From JAWWOL01 sp033851545 (GTDB lineage: Bacteria; Actinomycetota; Actinomycetes; JAWWOL01), in NCBI GenBank assembly GCA_033851545.1, contig JAWWOO010000044.1, positions 1 through 64,000 of the forward strand: 64,000 bases of DNA, in the 5' to 3' direction. Position 1 is the first letter of the stretch, and each line of letters begins with the position of its first letter. The notes under the pieces were generated by a model. The model made no database searches, was not told the origin of the DNA, and saw nothing but the letters and a program-made list of their open reading frames with translations. The translations under genes were made by a program, and so were the position numbers. Positions 26,162-34,896 of this stretch are shown here, piece after piece.

Positions 26162-27331
26162 TCAGCTGACCGACACGACAGCCGGCCCGGACGCTTCGGT
26201 CCCGAGGCCGGCATCCCCCATCTCTTCGGCCATGCGCATCGCCTCCTCGATCAGCGTCTCGACGATCTGCGACTCGGGCACGGTCTTGACCACCACGCCG
26301 CGTACGAAGATCTGACCCTTGCCGTTGCCGGAAGCTACGCCGAGGTCGGCCTCGCGGGCCTCACCCGGGCCGTTGACGACACACCCCATCACCGCGACCC
26401 GCAGCGGCACCGTCAGCCCCTCGAGCCCCGCCTGGACCTTCTCGGCCAGCTGGTAGACGTCGACCTGGGCCCGGCCGCAGGACGGGCAGGACACGATCTC
26501 GAGGCCACGTTGGCGCAGGTTGAGCGACTCGAGGATGGCCAGCCCGACCTTGACCTCCTCGACCGGCGGCGCGGAGAGCGAGACCCGGATGGTGTCGCCG
26601 ATCCCCTCGGAGAGCAGCGCGCCGAACGCGACGGCCGACTTGATGGTGCCCTGGAAGGTCGGCCCGGCCTCCGTGACGCCGAGGTGCAGCGGGTAGTCGC
26701 AGGCGGCGGCGAGCTGCCGGTAGGCCTCGATCATGATCACCGGGTCGTTGTGCTTGACCGAGATCTTGATGTCGCGGAAGTCGTGCTCCTCGAACAGGCT
26801 GGCCTCCCACAGAGCACTCTCGACGAGCGCCTCGGGAGTGGCCTTGCCGTACTTCTCGAGCAGCCGCTTGTCCAGGCTGCCGGCATTGACCCCGATCCGG
26901 ATCGGAGTGCCGTGGTCCTTGGCCGCCCGGGCGATCTCGCCCACCTTGTCGTCGAACGCCTTGATGTTGCCCGGGTTGACCCGTACGGCAGCGCAGCCGG
27001 CCTCGATCGCGGCGAAGACGTACTTGGGCTGGAAGTGGATGTCGGCGATGACCGGCAGCTGGGACTTCTTGGCGATGACCGCGAGCGCGTCGGCGTCGTC
27101 CTGGCTGGGCACGGCGACCCGGACGATCTGGCAGCCGGACGCTGTCAGCTCGGCGATCTGCTGCAGGGTCGCGTTGATGTCAGCGGTGACCGTGGTGGTC
27201 ATCGACTGCACGGAGATCGGCGCATCACCGCCGACCGGCACCGAACCCACCTGGATGGACCGGCTCTTGCGCCGGGCGGCGACCCGCGGCGGAACGGTGG
27301 GCAGGCCGAGCGGGACAGCGGTGATGGCCAT
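26162..27331 (-). CDS. ispG: 4-hydroxy-3-methylbut-2-en-1-yl diphosphate synthase (IspG/GcpE)
   Basis: 389 residues, normal for the short bacterial form. It converts MEcPP to HMBPP in the MEP isoprenoid pathway using a [4Fe-4S] cluster. The N-terminal TIM-barrel starts RKSRSIQVGSVPVGGDAPISVQSMT. The C-terminal cluster-binding cysteines are visible in SCPSCGRAQ and MGCVVNGPGEA. It lies 9 bp from rseP, and dxr of the same pathway is two genes upstream. Confidence 0.97.
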   Translation of the reverse strand: MAITAVPLGLPTVPPRVAARRKSRSIQVGSVPVGGDAPISVQSMTTTVTADINATLQQIAELTASGCQIVRVAVPSQDDADALAVIAKKSQLPVIADIHFQPKYVFAAIEAGCAAVRVNPGNIKAFDDKVGEIARAAKDHGTPIRIGVNAGSLDKRLLEKYGKATPEALVESALWEASLFEEHDFRDIKISVKHNDPVIMIEAYRQLAAACDYPLHLGVTEAGPTFQGTIKSAVAFGALLSEGIGDTIRVSLSAPPVEEVKVGLAILESLNLRQRGLEIVSCPSCGRAQVDVYQLAEKVQAGLEGLTVPLRVAVMGCVVNGPGEAREADLGVASGNGKGQIFVRGVVVKTVPESQIVETLIEEAMRMAEEMGDAGLGTEASGPAVVSVS

Positions 27332-27340
27332 GCTGAGTCC

Positions 27341-28540
27341 TCAGAACGGGTTGGCGATGGGGTTCACGATATCCGCCGCGAGCAACGTGACCGACAGGCC
27401 GACGATCAGGATGAGTACGGCGTACAGCGCCGGCGTCAGCTTGACGATGTCGACGCGCCCCGGGTCGGGCTTGTGGAACAGCCGCGCCAGCCGGCTTCGC
27501 ACCCCCTCGAACCACAGGATGGCGATGTGTCCGCCGTCCAGCGGCAGCAGCGGCAGCAGGTTGAACAGGCCGACGAACAGGTTGAGCGCCGCGACGATGC
27601 CGAGGAAGCCCGCCACCCGGTCGGCCACCGATCCCGACGCGACCGCGTCACCGGCGATCTTGCCGACGCCGACCACGCTGGCCGGGCTGTTGTCCGCCGT
27701 ACGGTTGGCTCCGAACGCGTGGGCGACCTGGCTCGGCAGCTTGCTCACGCCGGTGACCGTCTGCGAAACGGCGCTGCCGAACGTAGAAAACGTGGTCGGG
27801 ATCGCCGTCAGCACGTTGTAGGTCGTGTGTTGGTTGACCGGCCCTACGCCGATCTTGGGCAGTGGCTTGTTGTCCTGGCCGACCAGCGTCTTGCCGGTGG
27901 TCGGGTTGATCACCGTTGCCGGGGTCATGGTGAACGTCTTCAGCACGCCGTCACGGCTCACCACGACTGTCGCGGGGCTGAGGCCGCCGTTCTGCACGTC
28001 TGTGCTGAACGCGGCCCAGGTCTTGACCGGCTTGCCGTTGTACGAGACCAGCGTGTCGCCGGGCTTCATGCCTGCGGCAAGCGCCGGGGCCGGGCTTGCG
28101 GGGGTGCAGGTCTGGCTAGCGGTCGCCCTGGCACAACTGACACTGTCGAGGGTGAGCGTCTGTTTGGTGGTGCCGACCAGCAGCAGCCCGATCCAGATCA
28201 GCACCAGCGCGATGACGAAGTGCATGAAAGAGCCGGCTCCCAGCACGATCGTTCGCTTCCAGCCGGCCTGCCGGTAGAACGCCCTGGGTTCGTCCTCGGG
28301 GGCGACCTCCTCGAGGTCGGTCATCCCGATGATCTTGACGAAGCCGCCGGCGGGGATCGCCTTGACGCCGTACTCGGTCTCACCGCGCTGGAAGGACCAC
28401 AGGGTGGGGCCGAAGCCGGCGAAGAACTGGGTTGCCTTCATGCCGAAACGCTTGGCGGTCACGAAGTGGCCCGCCTCGTGGATGATCACCGAGGTGATCA
28501 GGGCCACGAAGAACAACAGCCAGCCGAGTTCGCGGATCAT
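27341..28540 (-). CDS. rseP: site-2 membrane metalloprotease (RseP/Rip1 family)
   Basis: 399 residues from ATG 28540, which overlaps the dxr stop by 4 bp. The zinc-binding HEAGH is in the first transmembrane helix. A PDZ domain lies at about 130-215 (AGMKPGDTLVSYNGKPVKTW), and the second active-site helix has NLLPLLPLDGGH. This is an intramembrane protease that releases membrane-held anti-sigma factors and other substrates. It occupies its usual place between dxr and ispG in actinobacteria. Confidence 0.95.
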   Translation of the reverse strand: MIRELGWLLFFVALITSVIIHEAGHFVTAKRFGMKATQFFAGFGPTLWSFQRGETEYGVKAIPAGGFVKIIGMTDLEEVAPEDEPRAFYRQAGWKRTIVLGAGSFMHFVIALVLIWIGLLLVGTTKQTLTLDSVSCARATASQTCTPASPAPALAAGMKPGDTLVSYNGKPVKTWAAFSTDVQNGGLSPATVVVSRDGVLKTFTMTPATVINPTTGKTLVGQDNKPLPKIGVGPVNQHTTYNVLTAIPTTFSTFGSAVSQTVTGVSKLPSQVAHAFGANRTADNSPASVVGVGKIAGDAVASGSVADRVAGFLGIVAALNLFVGLFNLLPLLPLDGGHIAILWFEGVRSRLARLFHKPDPGRVDIVKLTPALYAVLILIVGLSVTLLAADIVNPIANPF

Positions 28541-29802
28541 GCAGGTTGCTCCAGATTCTCCGGCGCGGGCGGACGTCGTGCGGAACCCGCCGGGTCGGCG
28601 AGGCCGGAGAGTGCGCGCGCCCGGCCCCGGGCCCACGCCTCCGCAGAGAGAACATCGGCAACACAGACGGAGTTCCCCACTACGAGATCGCGGTCGGACG
28701 CCTCCGCCACCACGGCCGCCACCGTGTCGACAATCGACAGGAACGGCAGCGTCCCGGCGAGGAACGCCGCGACACACTCCTCGTTGGCCGCGTTGTAGAC
28801 CGCCGGGTAGGTCCCTCCCAGCGCCCCGACCTCCCGGGCGAGGGCAACGGCCGGGAACGCCTCGGCGTCGTACGGGAGGAACTCCCAGGTCGCGGCCTTG
28901 GTCCAGTCGCAGCGCGGCGCGGCGCCGGGGACCCGGTCGGGCCAGGCCATCGCCACGGCGATCGGCAGCCGCATGTCCGGCGGGGACACCTGGGCGATGG
29001 TCGAGCCGTCGGTGAACTCGACCATCGAGTGCACGTAGCTCTGCGGGTGGACGACCACGTCGATCCGGTCGTACGGGATGCCGAAGAGCAGGTGCGCCTC
29101 GATCACCTCGAGGCCCTTGTTGACCAGGGTGGCGCTGTTGACGGTGACGACCGGGCCCATCGTCCACGTGGGATGGGCCAGGGCCTCGGCGGGGGTGACG
29201 GCGGTCAGCTCGGAGCGCCGCCGGCCGCGGAACGGACCACCGCTCGCGGTGAGCACCAGCCGCTCGACCTCGCCTGCGGCGCCGCCGCGCAGGCACTGCG
29301 CCAGGGCGGAGTGCTCGGAGTCGACCGGCACGATCTGGCCGGGCCGGGCGGCGGCCGTGACGATCGGGCCGCCGACGATGAGCGACTCCTTGTTGGCCAG
29401 CGCCAGGGTGCTGCCCGCGGCAAGCGCCGCGAGCGTCGGCCCCAGGCCGACCGAGCCGGTCATCCCGTTGAGCACCACGTCGCAGGGCATCGAGGCCAGC
29501 TCGCTGGCGGCGTCCGGCCCGGCGAGCACGGTGGGCACGGTGTACTGCCCCTTGGCGTAGCCACGCCGCTGGGCCTCGGCGTAGAAGGCCAGGAGCAGGT
29601 CCTGCGCGGCCGTCGCCTGGGCGACGGCCACCACCTCGACCCCGTAGCGCAGCGCCTGCGCGGCGAGCAGCTCGACCCGCTCCCCTCGGGCGGCCAGCCC
29701 CACCACGCGGAACCGATCGGGGAAGCGGTCGACGATGTCCAGCGCCTGGGTGCCGATCGACCCGGTGGAACCGAGCAGCACCAGCGATCGCTGGTCGGTC
29801 AC
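28537..29802 (-). CDS. dxr: 1-deoxy-D-xylulose 5-phosphate reductoisomerase
   Basis: 421 residues from GTG 29802, chosen for the GAGGAG site and because the family begins just before the NADPH motif. An ATG 63 bp upstream has no site. NADPH binding is at LGSTGSIGTQALDIV. Metal/substrate motifs are visible as PVDSEHSALAQCL and TASGGPFRGR. The family-typical MGPVVTVNSATLVNKGLEVIEAHLLFG is present. It catalyses the committed MEP pathway step. First gene of the dxr-rseP-ispG-GNAT block. Confidence 0.97.
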   Translation of the reverse strand: MTDQRSLVLLGSTGSIGTQALDIVDRFPDRFRVVGLAARGERVELLAAQALRYGVEVVAVAQATAAQDLLLAFYAEAQRRGYAKGQYTVPTVLAGPDAASELASMPCDVVLNGMTGSVGLGPTLAALAAGSTLALANKESLIVGGPIVTAAARPGQIVPVDSEHSALAQCLRGGAAGEVERLVLTASGGPFRGRRRSELTAVTPAEALAHPTWTMGPVVTVNSATLVNKGLEVIEAHLLFGIPYDRIDVVVHPQSYVHSMVEFTDGSTIAQVSPPDMRLPIAVAMAWPDRVPGAAPRCDWTKAATWEFLPYDAEAFPAVALAREVGALGGTYPAVYNAANEECVAAFLAGTLPFLSIVDTVAAVVAEASDRDLVVGNSVCVADVLSAEAWARGRARALSGLADPAGSARRPPAPENLEQPA

Positions 29803-30025
29803 GGTTGCTCCTCTCGGGACGCGGCGTGGCTTCCAGTGTCCCGCGCGGGACCGGAAACCGCCCACCCGAGGTAGTTCGGTATGGGCGATAGGTGGTAAAG
29901 CGATCTTGGTGTCCGATTCACCCCTTCGGCCCTCGAGCGGGGGGCCGAACGGACCGATGGACTAGTTACAAAGGGCGATACGCGACGGAGCGGCGTCCGG
30001 AGGCTACAGGGGGATGGAGGACAGC

Positions 30026-30235
30026 ATGGCGATCATCACGGAGACGGGTGTCTCCAACGAGGACGAGCCGGTCGGTCACGGTGTCATGGGGCTGCTGGCG
30101 GCGGGAATTCCGCTGTCGCTGCTCATGGATCTGGTCGACGCAGGCGGTCCGCAGTCACGCGACCTGGTCGACCACGAGGTCGGGGATGCATCCTGGCTGG
30201 GCTGGTCACGCAGCCATGCTGCCGGTGCCGCCTGA
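30026..30235 (+). CDS. small conserved-looking protein of unknown function
   Basis: 69 residues from ATG 30026, with GGAGGAC 4-5 bases upstream; an in-frame ATG at 30014 is weaker. A short hydrophobic stretch (HGVMGLLAAGIPLSLLMDLVD) is flanked by acidic residues, and the tail ends WLGWSRSHAAGAA. The composition is protein-like, and the strong ribosome binding site supports translation. No family is recognised. A 5-prime hairpin with TTCGGCCC/GGGCCGAA arms (29925-29949) precedes it. It is upstream of gabT on the same strand. Confidence 0.6.
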   Translation: MAIITETGVSNEDEPVGHGVMGLLAAGIPLSLLMDLVDAGGPQSRDLVDHEVGDASWLGWSRSHAAGAA

Positions 30236-30362
30236 ACCAAGCCTGAACGCCGAAGCCTGAACACAGGTCCTTGGGCGCGCCGGGTCGGGTCGCCGGCGGA
30301 CCCTCGGAACGCCTACGGTGGTCGTACGCGATCACACGGGGCCTTTCCGAGGAGCCGAAGTC

Positions 30363-31703
30363 ATGACCGATCCCGAGCAGGTCCGCCGTGTGGTCACCGA
30401 GATACCGGGGCCGAAGTCGCGCGCGCTGGCCGCCCGCCGCAGTGCCGCGATGCCGGCGAAGATGGGCAGCACGATGCCGGTCTTCGCCGCCAAGGCCGGC
30501 GGCGGGGTGATGGTGGACGTCGACGGCAACTCGTTCATCGACTTCGGCGCCGGCATCGCGGTCGTCAACGTCGGGTCGAGCGCGCCGGGCGTCGTCGAGG
30601 CCGTTCAGCGACAGGTCGAGGCCTTCACGCACACCTGCGCCATGGTCACTCCGTACGAGAGCTACATCGCCGTCTGCGAGGCGCTCAACCGGCTGACCCC
30701 TGGCGACCACGAGAAGCGCTCGATGCTGGTCAACTCCGGCGCCGAGGCCGTGGAGAACGCCGTCAAGATCGCCCGGCACTACACCGGCCGGCAGGCGGTG
30801 GTCACGTTCGAGCACGGCTTCCACGGCCGGACGCTGCTGACGATGACGCTGACGGCCAAGGCGATGCCGTACAAGCAGGGCTTCGGGCCGTTCGCGCCGG
30901 AGGTCTACCGGCTGCCGTTCGCCTACCCCTACCGCTGCCCGACCGGCTCCTCGTACGACGAGTGCGGGCCGAGCTGCGCAGCCGCGGCGATCGACGCGAT
31001 GCAGCGTGAGCTCGGCGCCGACCAGATTGCCGCCGTCATCGTCGAACCGGTCCAGGGTGAGGGCGGCATCATCGTGCCGGGCGCGGGTTTCCTGCCGGCG
31101 ATCGTGGAGTTCTGCAACGCCAACGGGATCGTGTTCATCGCCGACGAGGTGCAGAGCGGCTTTGCCCGTACCGGTGACCTGTTCGCGTGCGAGTACGAAG
31201 GCATCGTCCCCGACCTGATCACCACGGCCAAGGGCATCGCCGGCGGGCTGCCGCTCGGCGGGGTCACCGGCCGGGCCGAGATCATGGACTCGATCCACGC
31301 CGGCGGTCTCGGCGGCACCTTCGGCGGCAACCCGATCGCCTGCGTGGCAGCGCTTGCGGCGATCGAGCAGATCGAGACCGACAACCTCGCCGGACGGGCA
31401 CGGGCCATCGGCGACCTGCTCATGGGCCGGCTGCGCGAGCTCCAGCAGCACCACGGCGTCATCGGTGACGTACGCGGCCGCGGCGCGATGGTGGCGATCG
31501 AGCTGGTCCGTGGTGGCGGCGACAAGACGCCGGCTGCCGACATCGCCGGCAAGATCGCCTCTGCCTGCCACCAGGACGGTCTGGTGCTGCTCAAGGCCGG
31601 CACCTACGACAACGTGATCCGGATCATGCCACCGCTGGTGATCAGCGACGCGCTGCTCGACGAGGGCATGTCGGTCATCGAGAAGGCCTTCGCGTCTCTG
31701 TGA
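30363..31703 (+). CDS. gabT: 4-aminobutyrate aminotransferase (class III PLP)
   Basis: 446 residues from ATG 30363 (GAGGAG upstream). Class III aminotransferase with NSGAEAVENAVKIAR, the PLP-phosphate and ring-stacking region VTFEHGFHGRTLLTMTLT, IVEPVQGEGG, the aspartate in IADEVQSGFARTG, and the Schiff-base Lys in TTAKGIAGGLPLGG. The sequence is closer to actinobacterial GabT than to ornithine or ArgD types. It converts GABA and 2-oxoglutarate to succinic semialdehyde and glutamate. CCTGAAC repeats (30231, 30242, 30256) lie upstream. No gabD is adjacent. Confidence 0.9.
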   Translation: MTDPEQVRRVVTEIPGPKSRALAARRSAAMPAKMGSTMPVFAAKAGGGVMVDVDGNSFIDFGAGIAVVNVGSSAPGVVEAVQRQVEAFTHTCAMVTPYESYIAVCEALNRLTPGDHEKRSMLVNSGAEAVENAVKIARHYTGRQAVVTFEHGFHGRTLLTMTLTAKAMPYKQGFGPFAPEVYRLPFAYPYRCPTGSSYDECGPSCAAAAIDAMQRELGADQIAAVIVEPVQGEGGIIVPGAGFLPAIVEFCNANGIVFIADEVQSGFARTGDLFACEYEGIVPDLITTAKGIAGGLPLGGVTGRAEIMDSIHAGGLGGTFGGNPIACVAALAAIEQIETDNLAGRARAIGDLLMGRLRELQQHHGVIGDVRGRGAMVAIELVRGGGDKTPAADIAGKIASACHQDGLVLLKAGTYDNVIRIMPPLVISDALLDEGMSVIEKAFASL

Positions 31704-32095
31704 CCGCGATGGAGCCGGCCGACGGGCAGGGTTTCGAGCTGCTGGCCGCGTCGCTGCGGGCCGACAGCGCCGACCTGCCGGCGTTCCTGGAGGTCCTGGC
31801 CGGCAAGCTGGCCGATGCCTTGCCCGGGCTGGTGACGGTCAAGCGGTCCGGCGGCCTGTTCGCCAAGCGCAAGCCGATCGCGTCCATCGAGGTCAGCCTC
31901 GACGACCGGCGCTACACCGCGACCGTACGGGGCCTGGTGGTCGACACCTTCGTCGCCCACGAGGTCCGCGGTGTGCGGCTCTCGGGCGACAGCGTGCCGC
32001 TCCAGACCTGGCTGACCGAGATGGGCAACGGCCTGGACGCCTATGCCCGACGCAGCGCTGCCGGCTCGGCTGCGCTGCGCCGGCTGCTCGGCTGA
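31700..32095 (+). CDS. conserved hypothetical protein coupled to gabT
   Basis: 131 residues from GTG 31700, which shares GTGA with the gabT stop, so translation is coupled. The sequence has a helical N-terminus (FELLAASLRADSADLPAFLEVLAGKLADAL), a beta-rich centre (ASIEVSLDDRRYTATVRG) and a C-terminal helix ending ARRSAAGSAALRRLLG. No signal peptide or membrane helix is seen. I do not recognise a named domain; the tight coupling suggests a role linked to the aminotransferase or a shared stress regulon. Confidence 0.75.
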   Translation: MTAMEPADGQGFELLAASLRADSADLPAFLEVLAGKLADALPGLVTVKRSGGLFAKRKPIASIEVSLDDRRYTATVRGLVVDTFVAHEVRGVRLSGDSVPLQTWLTEMGNGLDAYARRSAAGSAALRRLLG

Positions 32096-32196
32096 CGGGC
32101 CATGACCTCCGAGGTCATCGACCTCTGACGCGCTGCACCGCAGAGTCGTGACGAGGGCCGGCGCACACGGCATCGGCCATCGCCACGGAGGTTGAG

Positions 32197-32265
32197 ATGA
32201 ACGACTTCAGCCAGGTCGGACGGCTGACGCTGGTGCTCGGTTTCCTGGACAAGGTGCCGGCCTAA
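32197..32265 (+). CDS. 22-codon small ORF with strong ribosome binding site
   Basis: ATG 32197 is preceded by GGAGG at optimal distance (ACGGAGGTTGAG-ATG) and encodes MNDFSQVGRLTLVLGFLDKV-PA before TAA. The peptide has a hydrophobic centre. It sits between the gabT pair and a perfect 16-bp hairpin, so it would be the last reading frame of that transcript. Nothing else in the 32,096-32,414 gap looks coding. Existence is supported only by the ribosome binding site and clean stop. Confidence 0.4.
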   Translation: MNDFSQVGRLTLVLGFLDKVPA

Positions 32266-32312
32266 GCGGATTGCCGGCCAATCCTCCCACCTGACCTAGG
32301 TGCCTATCCCGA

Positions 32313-32353
32313 AGGCTCTGCGTTGCCCACGATCTACGGGCAACGCAGAGCCT
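32313..32353. terminator. bidirectional terminator-like hairpin
   Basis: AGGCTCTGCGTTGCCC (32313-32328) and its exact complement (32338-32353) form a 16-bp perfect stem around a 9-nt loop. It stands between the plus-strand gabT transcript and the minus-strand MFS gene, so it can end both. There is no T-run, common for actinobacterial terminators. Confidence 0.75.
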
Positions 32354-32414
32354 CCGCGACACGGCAACCCGGTGGCAGCAGCACAGCGAGTCGACAACAC
32401 TCCGCCCACGGCGG

Positions 32415-34121
32415 TCATTCGGCCGCCGGAACGGTGTCGGGGACGTCGTGGAGAGAGGCCGCGCGGGACGGATGGGTGGTCGCCAACCGGCCGGCCAAGC
32501 CCTGGATCAGCAGCCTGGAGGGGGAAGCCTCGTTGAGAGCGTTCAGGAACACGTCCCCGTCGATGCGCCAGACCATGCTGCCGCCGATCGAGCGCACCGT
32601 CGCCGTACGCGGGATGCGCTCGATGAGCCCGATCTCCCCGAAGTACGAGGGCGCCTGCAGCGACCGGATGTGACGCGGAGCAGCTTGCTGCTCGCCGGCC
32701 GCCTCGACGTCGACCTCGCCGGAGACCAGGACGTACAAGGCATCCGCGTCGGCACCCTCGGCGACGATGACCTGGTCCGGCGCGATCTGTTGCTCCTCGA
32801 CCGCTGCCGCCAGCCGCTCGAGCACCGCTTGCGGAGCGGCCGCGAAGATCTGCAACGACTCCAGGACCCGCATGCGCGGGGCCAGCTGCTCGGCCCGGCT
32901 GCCGGCCACGCGGTCGATCGATGCCAGCCGGGGATAGACCAGGACCACCGCGACCGGTACCACCAGACCGGCCAGGAGCAGGGAGCCGTCCAGCCCGACG
33001 CCCTGCAACAGGAATGGGGTCACGAACGCGCCGACGGCGAGGCCGGCGATGGCAAGGGCCCAGAAGACGCCGAAGACCCGGGAGATGAGCTCGGGCGCCA
33101 GGGAGCGCTGCAGGGCGGTCATGGCCAGTACATCGACCAGCAGCGTGGCGACGCCGCGCACGACCTCGATGACGAAGGCCAGTACCGGGGAGTGCACCAG
33201 GACCAGCAGTGCCGTCGGTCCCGCGTACGCGACCATGCCGACGGCGAGCACAACCGAGAGCCTGGGCAGCGCCGCCAACCGGTTGACGAACACCGAGGCG
33301 AGGATGCCTCCGACGCCGAGCGCGACGAGCAGGTAGCCGTAGCCGGTGGCGCCCGTACCGAGCCGGTCGCGACTGAGGAACACGAACAGCACACTGTCGG
33401 TGCCGTAGAGCAGCGTCGTCAGCACCGGAAAGGCCACCAGGATGGCCGCGCTCGACGAGTGCGTGATGCTGCTGACCCCGACCATCACCTGACGAAGCGG
33501 GCCGCCGGCCGAGGCCACGTCAGTCGGGACGCTGCGTGCCGAGATCCTGCTCACGATCAGGGCCGACACCACGAAGGTGAGCGCGTCCAGAGCCAGGACG
33601 ACCCAGGGTGCCCCGACCAGCAGCACCCCCGCCCCGACCGCCGGACCCACCACGATCGCCAGGTTGTTGATCGTCTCGGTCAGCGCGTTGCCGGCTGCCA
33701 GCTGGTCCTCACCCAACAGCTGCGGGACCATCGCAGCGGTGGCCGGTTCGTAGGCGCTGCCGAGGACGGACAGCAATCCGGCCAGGCCGATGAGGATCCC
33801 GGCCTGGGCGTGCGTCGCGGCCGCGACCGCCATGCCGCCCATGACGACGGCGCGCGCAAGGTCGGAGCCGACCAAGACCCGCACCCGTTCGAACCGTTCG
33901 GCAACCACTCCGGCGTACAGGCTGGCCAGAAAACGTGGCACCATCCTGCCGATGGTGCCGGCGGCGACCCACGCGGCCGAATGCGTCTCGTCATAGACGT
34001 AGACGATCAGGGCCACGTTGTAGGCCCAGTCCCCCATCGTCGACTGACTGAGGGCGGTGACCAACAATCGGAAGTCCCGATTGGCCAGCGCCCGGCGATA
34101 GGAACCCCCGTTGCCTGCCAC
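32415..34121 (-). CDS. MFS transporter fused to a C-terminal cyclic-nucleotide-binding domain
   Basis: 568 residues. Residues about 1-410 form the MFS-3 type permease: an N-terminal LANRDFRLLVTALSQSTMGDWAYNVAL, then ten to twelve hydrophobic helices. Residues about 440-550 are a CRP-type cNMP-binding fold, with APDQVIVAEGADADALYVLVSGEVDVE and the phosphate-binding-cassette-like YFGEIGLIERIPRTATVRS. The fusion implies that transport, or oligomer state, responds to cAMP, cGMP or a related nucleotide. The substrate is unknown. It is transcribed divergently from the ECF sigma factor gene. Confidence 0.9.
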   Translation of the reverse strand: MAGNGGSYRRALANRDFRLLVTALSQSTMGDWAYNVALIVYVYDETHSAAWVAAGTIGRMVPRFLASLYAGVVAERFERVRVLVGSDLARAVVMGGMAVAAATHAQAGILIGLAGLLSVLGSAYEPATAAMVPQLLGEDQLAAGNALTETINNLAIVVGPAVGAGVLLVGAPWVVLALDALTFVVSALIVSRISARSVPTDVASAGGPLRQVMVGVSSITHSSSAAILVAFPVLTTLLYGTDSVLFVFLSRDRLGTGATGYGYLLVALGVGGILASVFVNRLAALPRLSVVLAVGMVAYAGPTALLVLVHSPVLAFVIEVVRGVATLLVDVLAMTALQRSLAPELISRVFGVFWALAIAGLAVGAFVTPFLLQGVGLDGSLLLAGLVVPVAVVLVYPRLASIDRVAGSRAEQLAPRMRVLESLQIFAAAPQAVLERLAAAVEEQQIAPDQVIVAEGADADALYVLVSGEVDVEAAGEQQAAPRHIRSLQAPSYFGEIGLIERIPRTATVRSIGGSMVWRIDGDVFLNALNEASPSRLLIQGLAGRLATTHPSRAASLHDVPDTVPAAE

Positions 34122-34305
34122 GGCCGCCCCTTCGCGTCGTTGAGTTCAGCGGAACGATGACACAACCCGAGCCCCTCGTCACCGTGGGTACACCGTGAAT
34201 TCCGATTCGCCCCTATTGTCGCGGGCCACAGGAGATGATTTCCGTCTCGTGCAACGTCAGGACGCGCGGCATCCGTACTAGGGGCATCATGAGAGCAGAC
34301 AGCCT

Positions 34306-34896
34306 ATGAGGACGGCTCGCGAAGACGAGTTCCGTGCCTATGTCGTCGCCCGCCGGCCCCAGCTCGTGCGGACGGCGACCTTGCTGACAGCAGGTGACGC
34401 GCATCTTGCCGAGGACCTGGTCCAGACCACGCTGACCCGTCTTTTCCTTGCCTGGCCGAGGATCCGCAGGGCCGACGGGCCTGATGCCTACGCCCGGCGG
34501 ACGCTGGTCAACGCGCTGATCGACGAGCGGCGGCGGCCGTTCTGGCGGCGCGAGACGACACACGCCGACGTGCCGGACACCGGCAGCACCGAGCACGCCC
34601 ACGCGGCGCACGACGGGCTCGAGCTGGCCCTGGCCGGGCTGCCGCCGGGCATGCGCGCCGCCGTCGTCTTCCGGCACGTCTACGAGCTCAGCGTCGCGGA
34701 GACCGCCGACGCGCTCAACTGCTCCGAAGGCAATGTGAAGAGCCAGACCGCCCGCGGGCTCGAACGCCTGCGCACGGCGCTCTCCCCCACCGACCTCACC
34801 GCCGAACCACCCGCGTCACCACCGGGCCCTGCGCCCGATCGGCAGCAGCCCCTGAGCCTGTCCACTGCACGCACCCACCCCAGGAGCTCGTCATGA
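34306..34896 (+). CDS. SigE-family ECF RNA polymerase sigma factor
   Basis: 196 residues. Region 2 is EDEFRAYVVARRPQLVRTATLLTAGDAHLAEDLVQTTLTRLFLAWPRI, and region 4 is GLPPGMRAAVVFRHVYELSVAETADALNCSEGNVKSQTARGLERLR. This is the SigE-family subtype of actinobacteria. A proline-rich tail follows. Its stop overlaps the start of the next gene by 4 bp. A CAACG/CGT pair 17 bp apart (34252-34256, 34274-34276) lies about 30 bp before the start and could be an autoregulated ECF promoter (weak). Confidence 0.93.
   Translation: MRTAREDEFRAYVVARRPQLVRTATLLTAGDAHLAEDLVQTTLTRLFLAWPRIRRADGPDAYARRTLVNALIDERRRPFWRRETTHADVPDTGSTEHAHAAHDGLELALAGLPPGMRAAVVFRHVYELSVAETADALNCSEGNVKSQTARGLERLRTALSPTDLTAEPPASPPGPAPDRQQPLSLSTARTHPRSSS

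Noticed and set aside
26510..28798. 762-codon plus-strand frame over ispG and rseP
   Set aside because: Antisense to two well-supported genes; the translation is dominated by Arg/Asp/Gly/His repeats with no domain.
32102..32128. Eight-codon ORF MTSEVIDL within a short palindrome after 31700-32095
   Set aside because: No ribosome binding site, and ATGACCTC-C-GAGGTCAT is better read as a hairpin.
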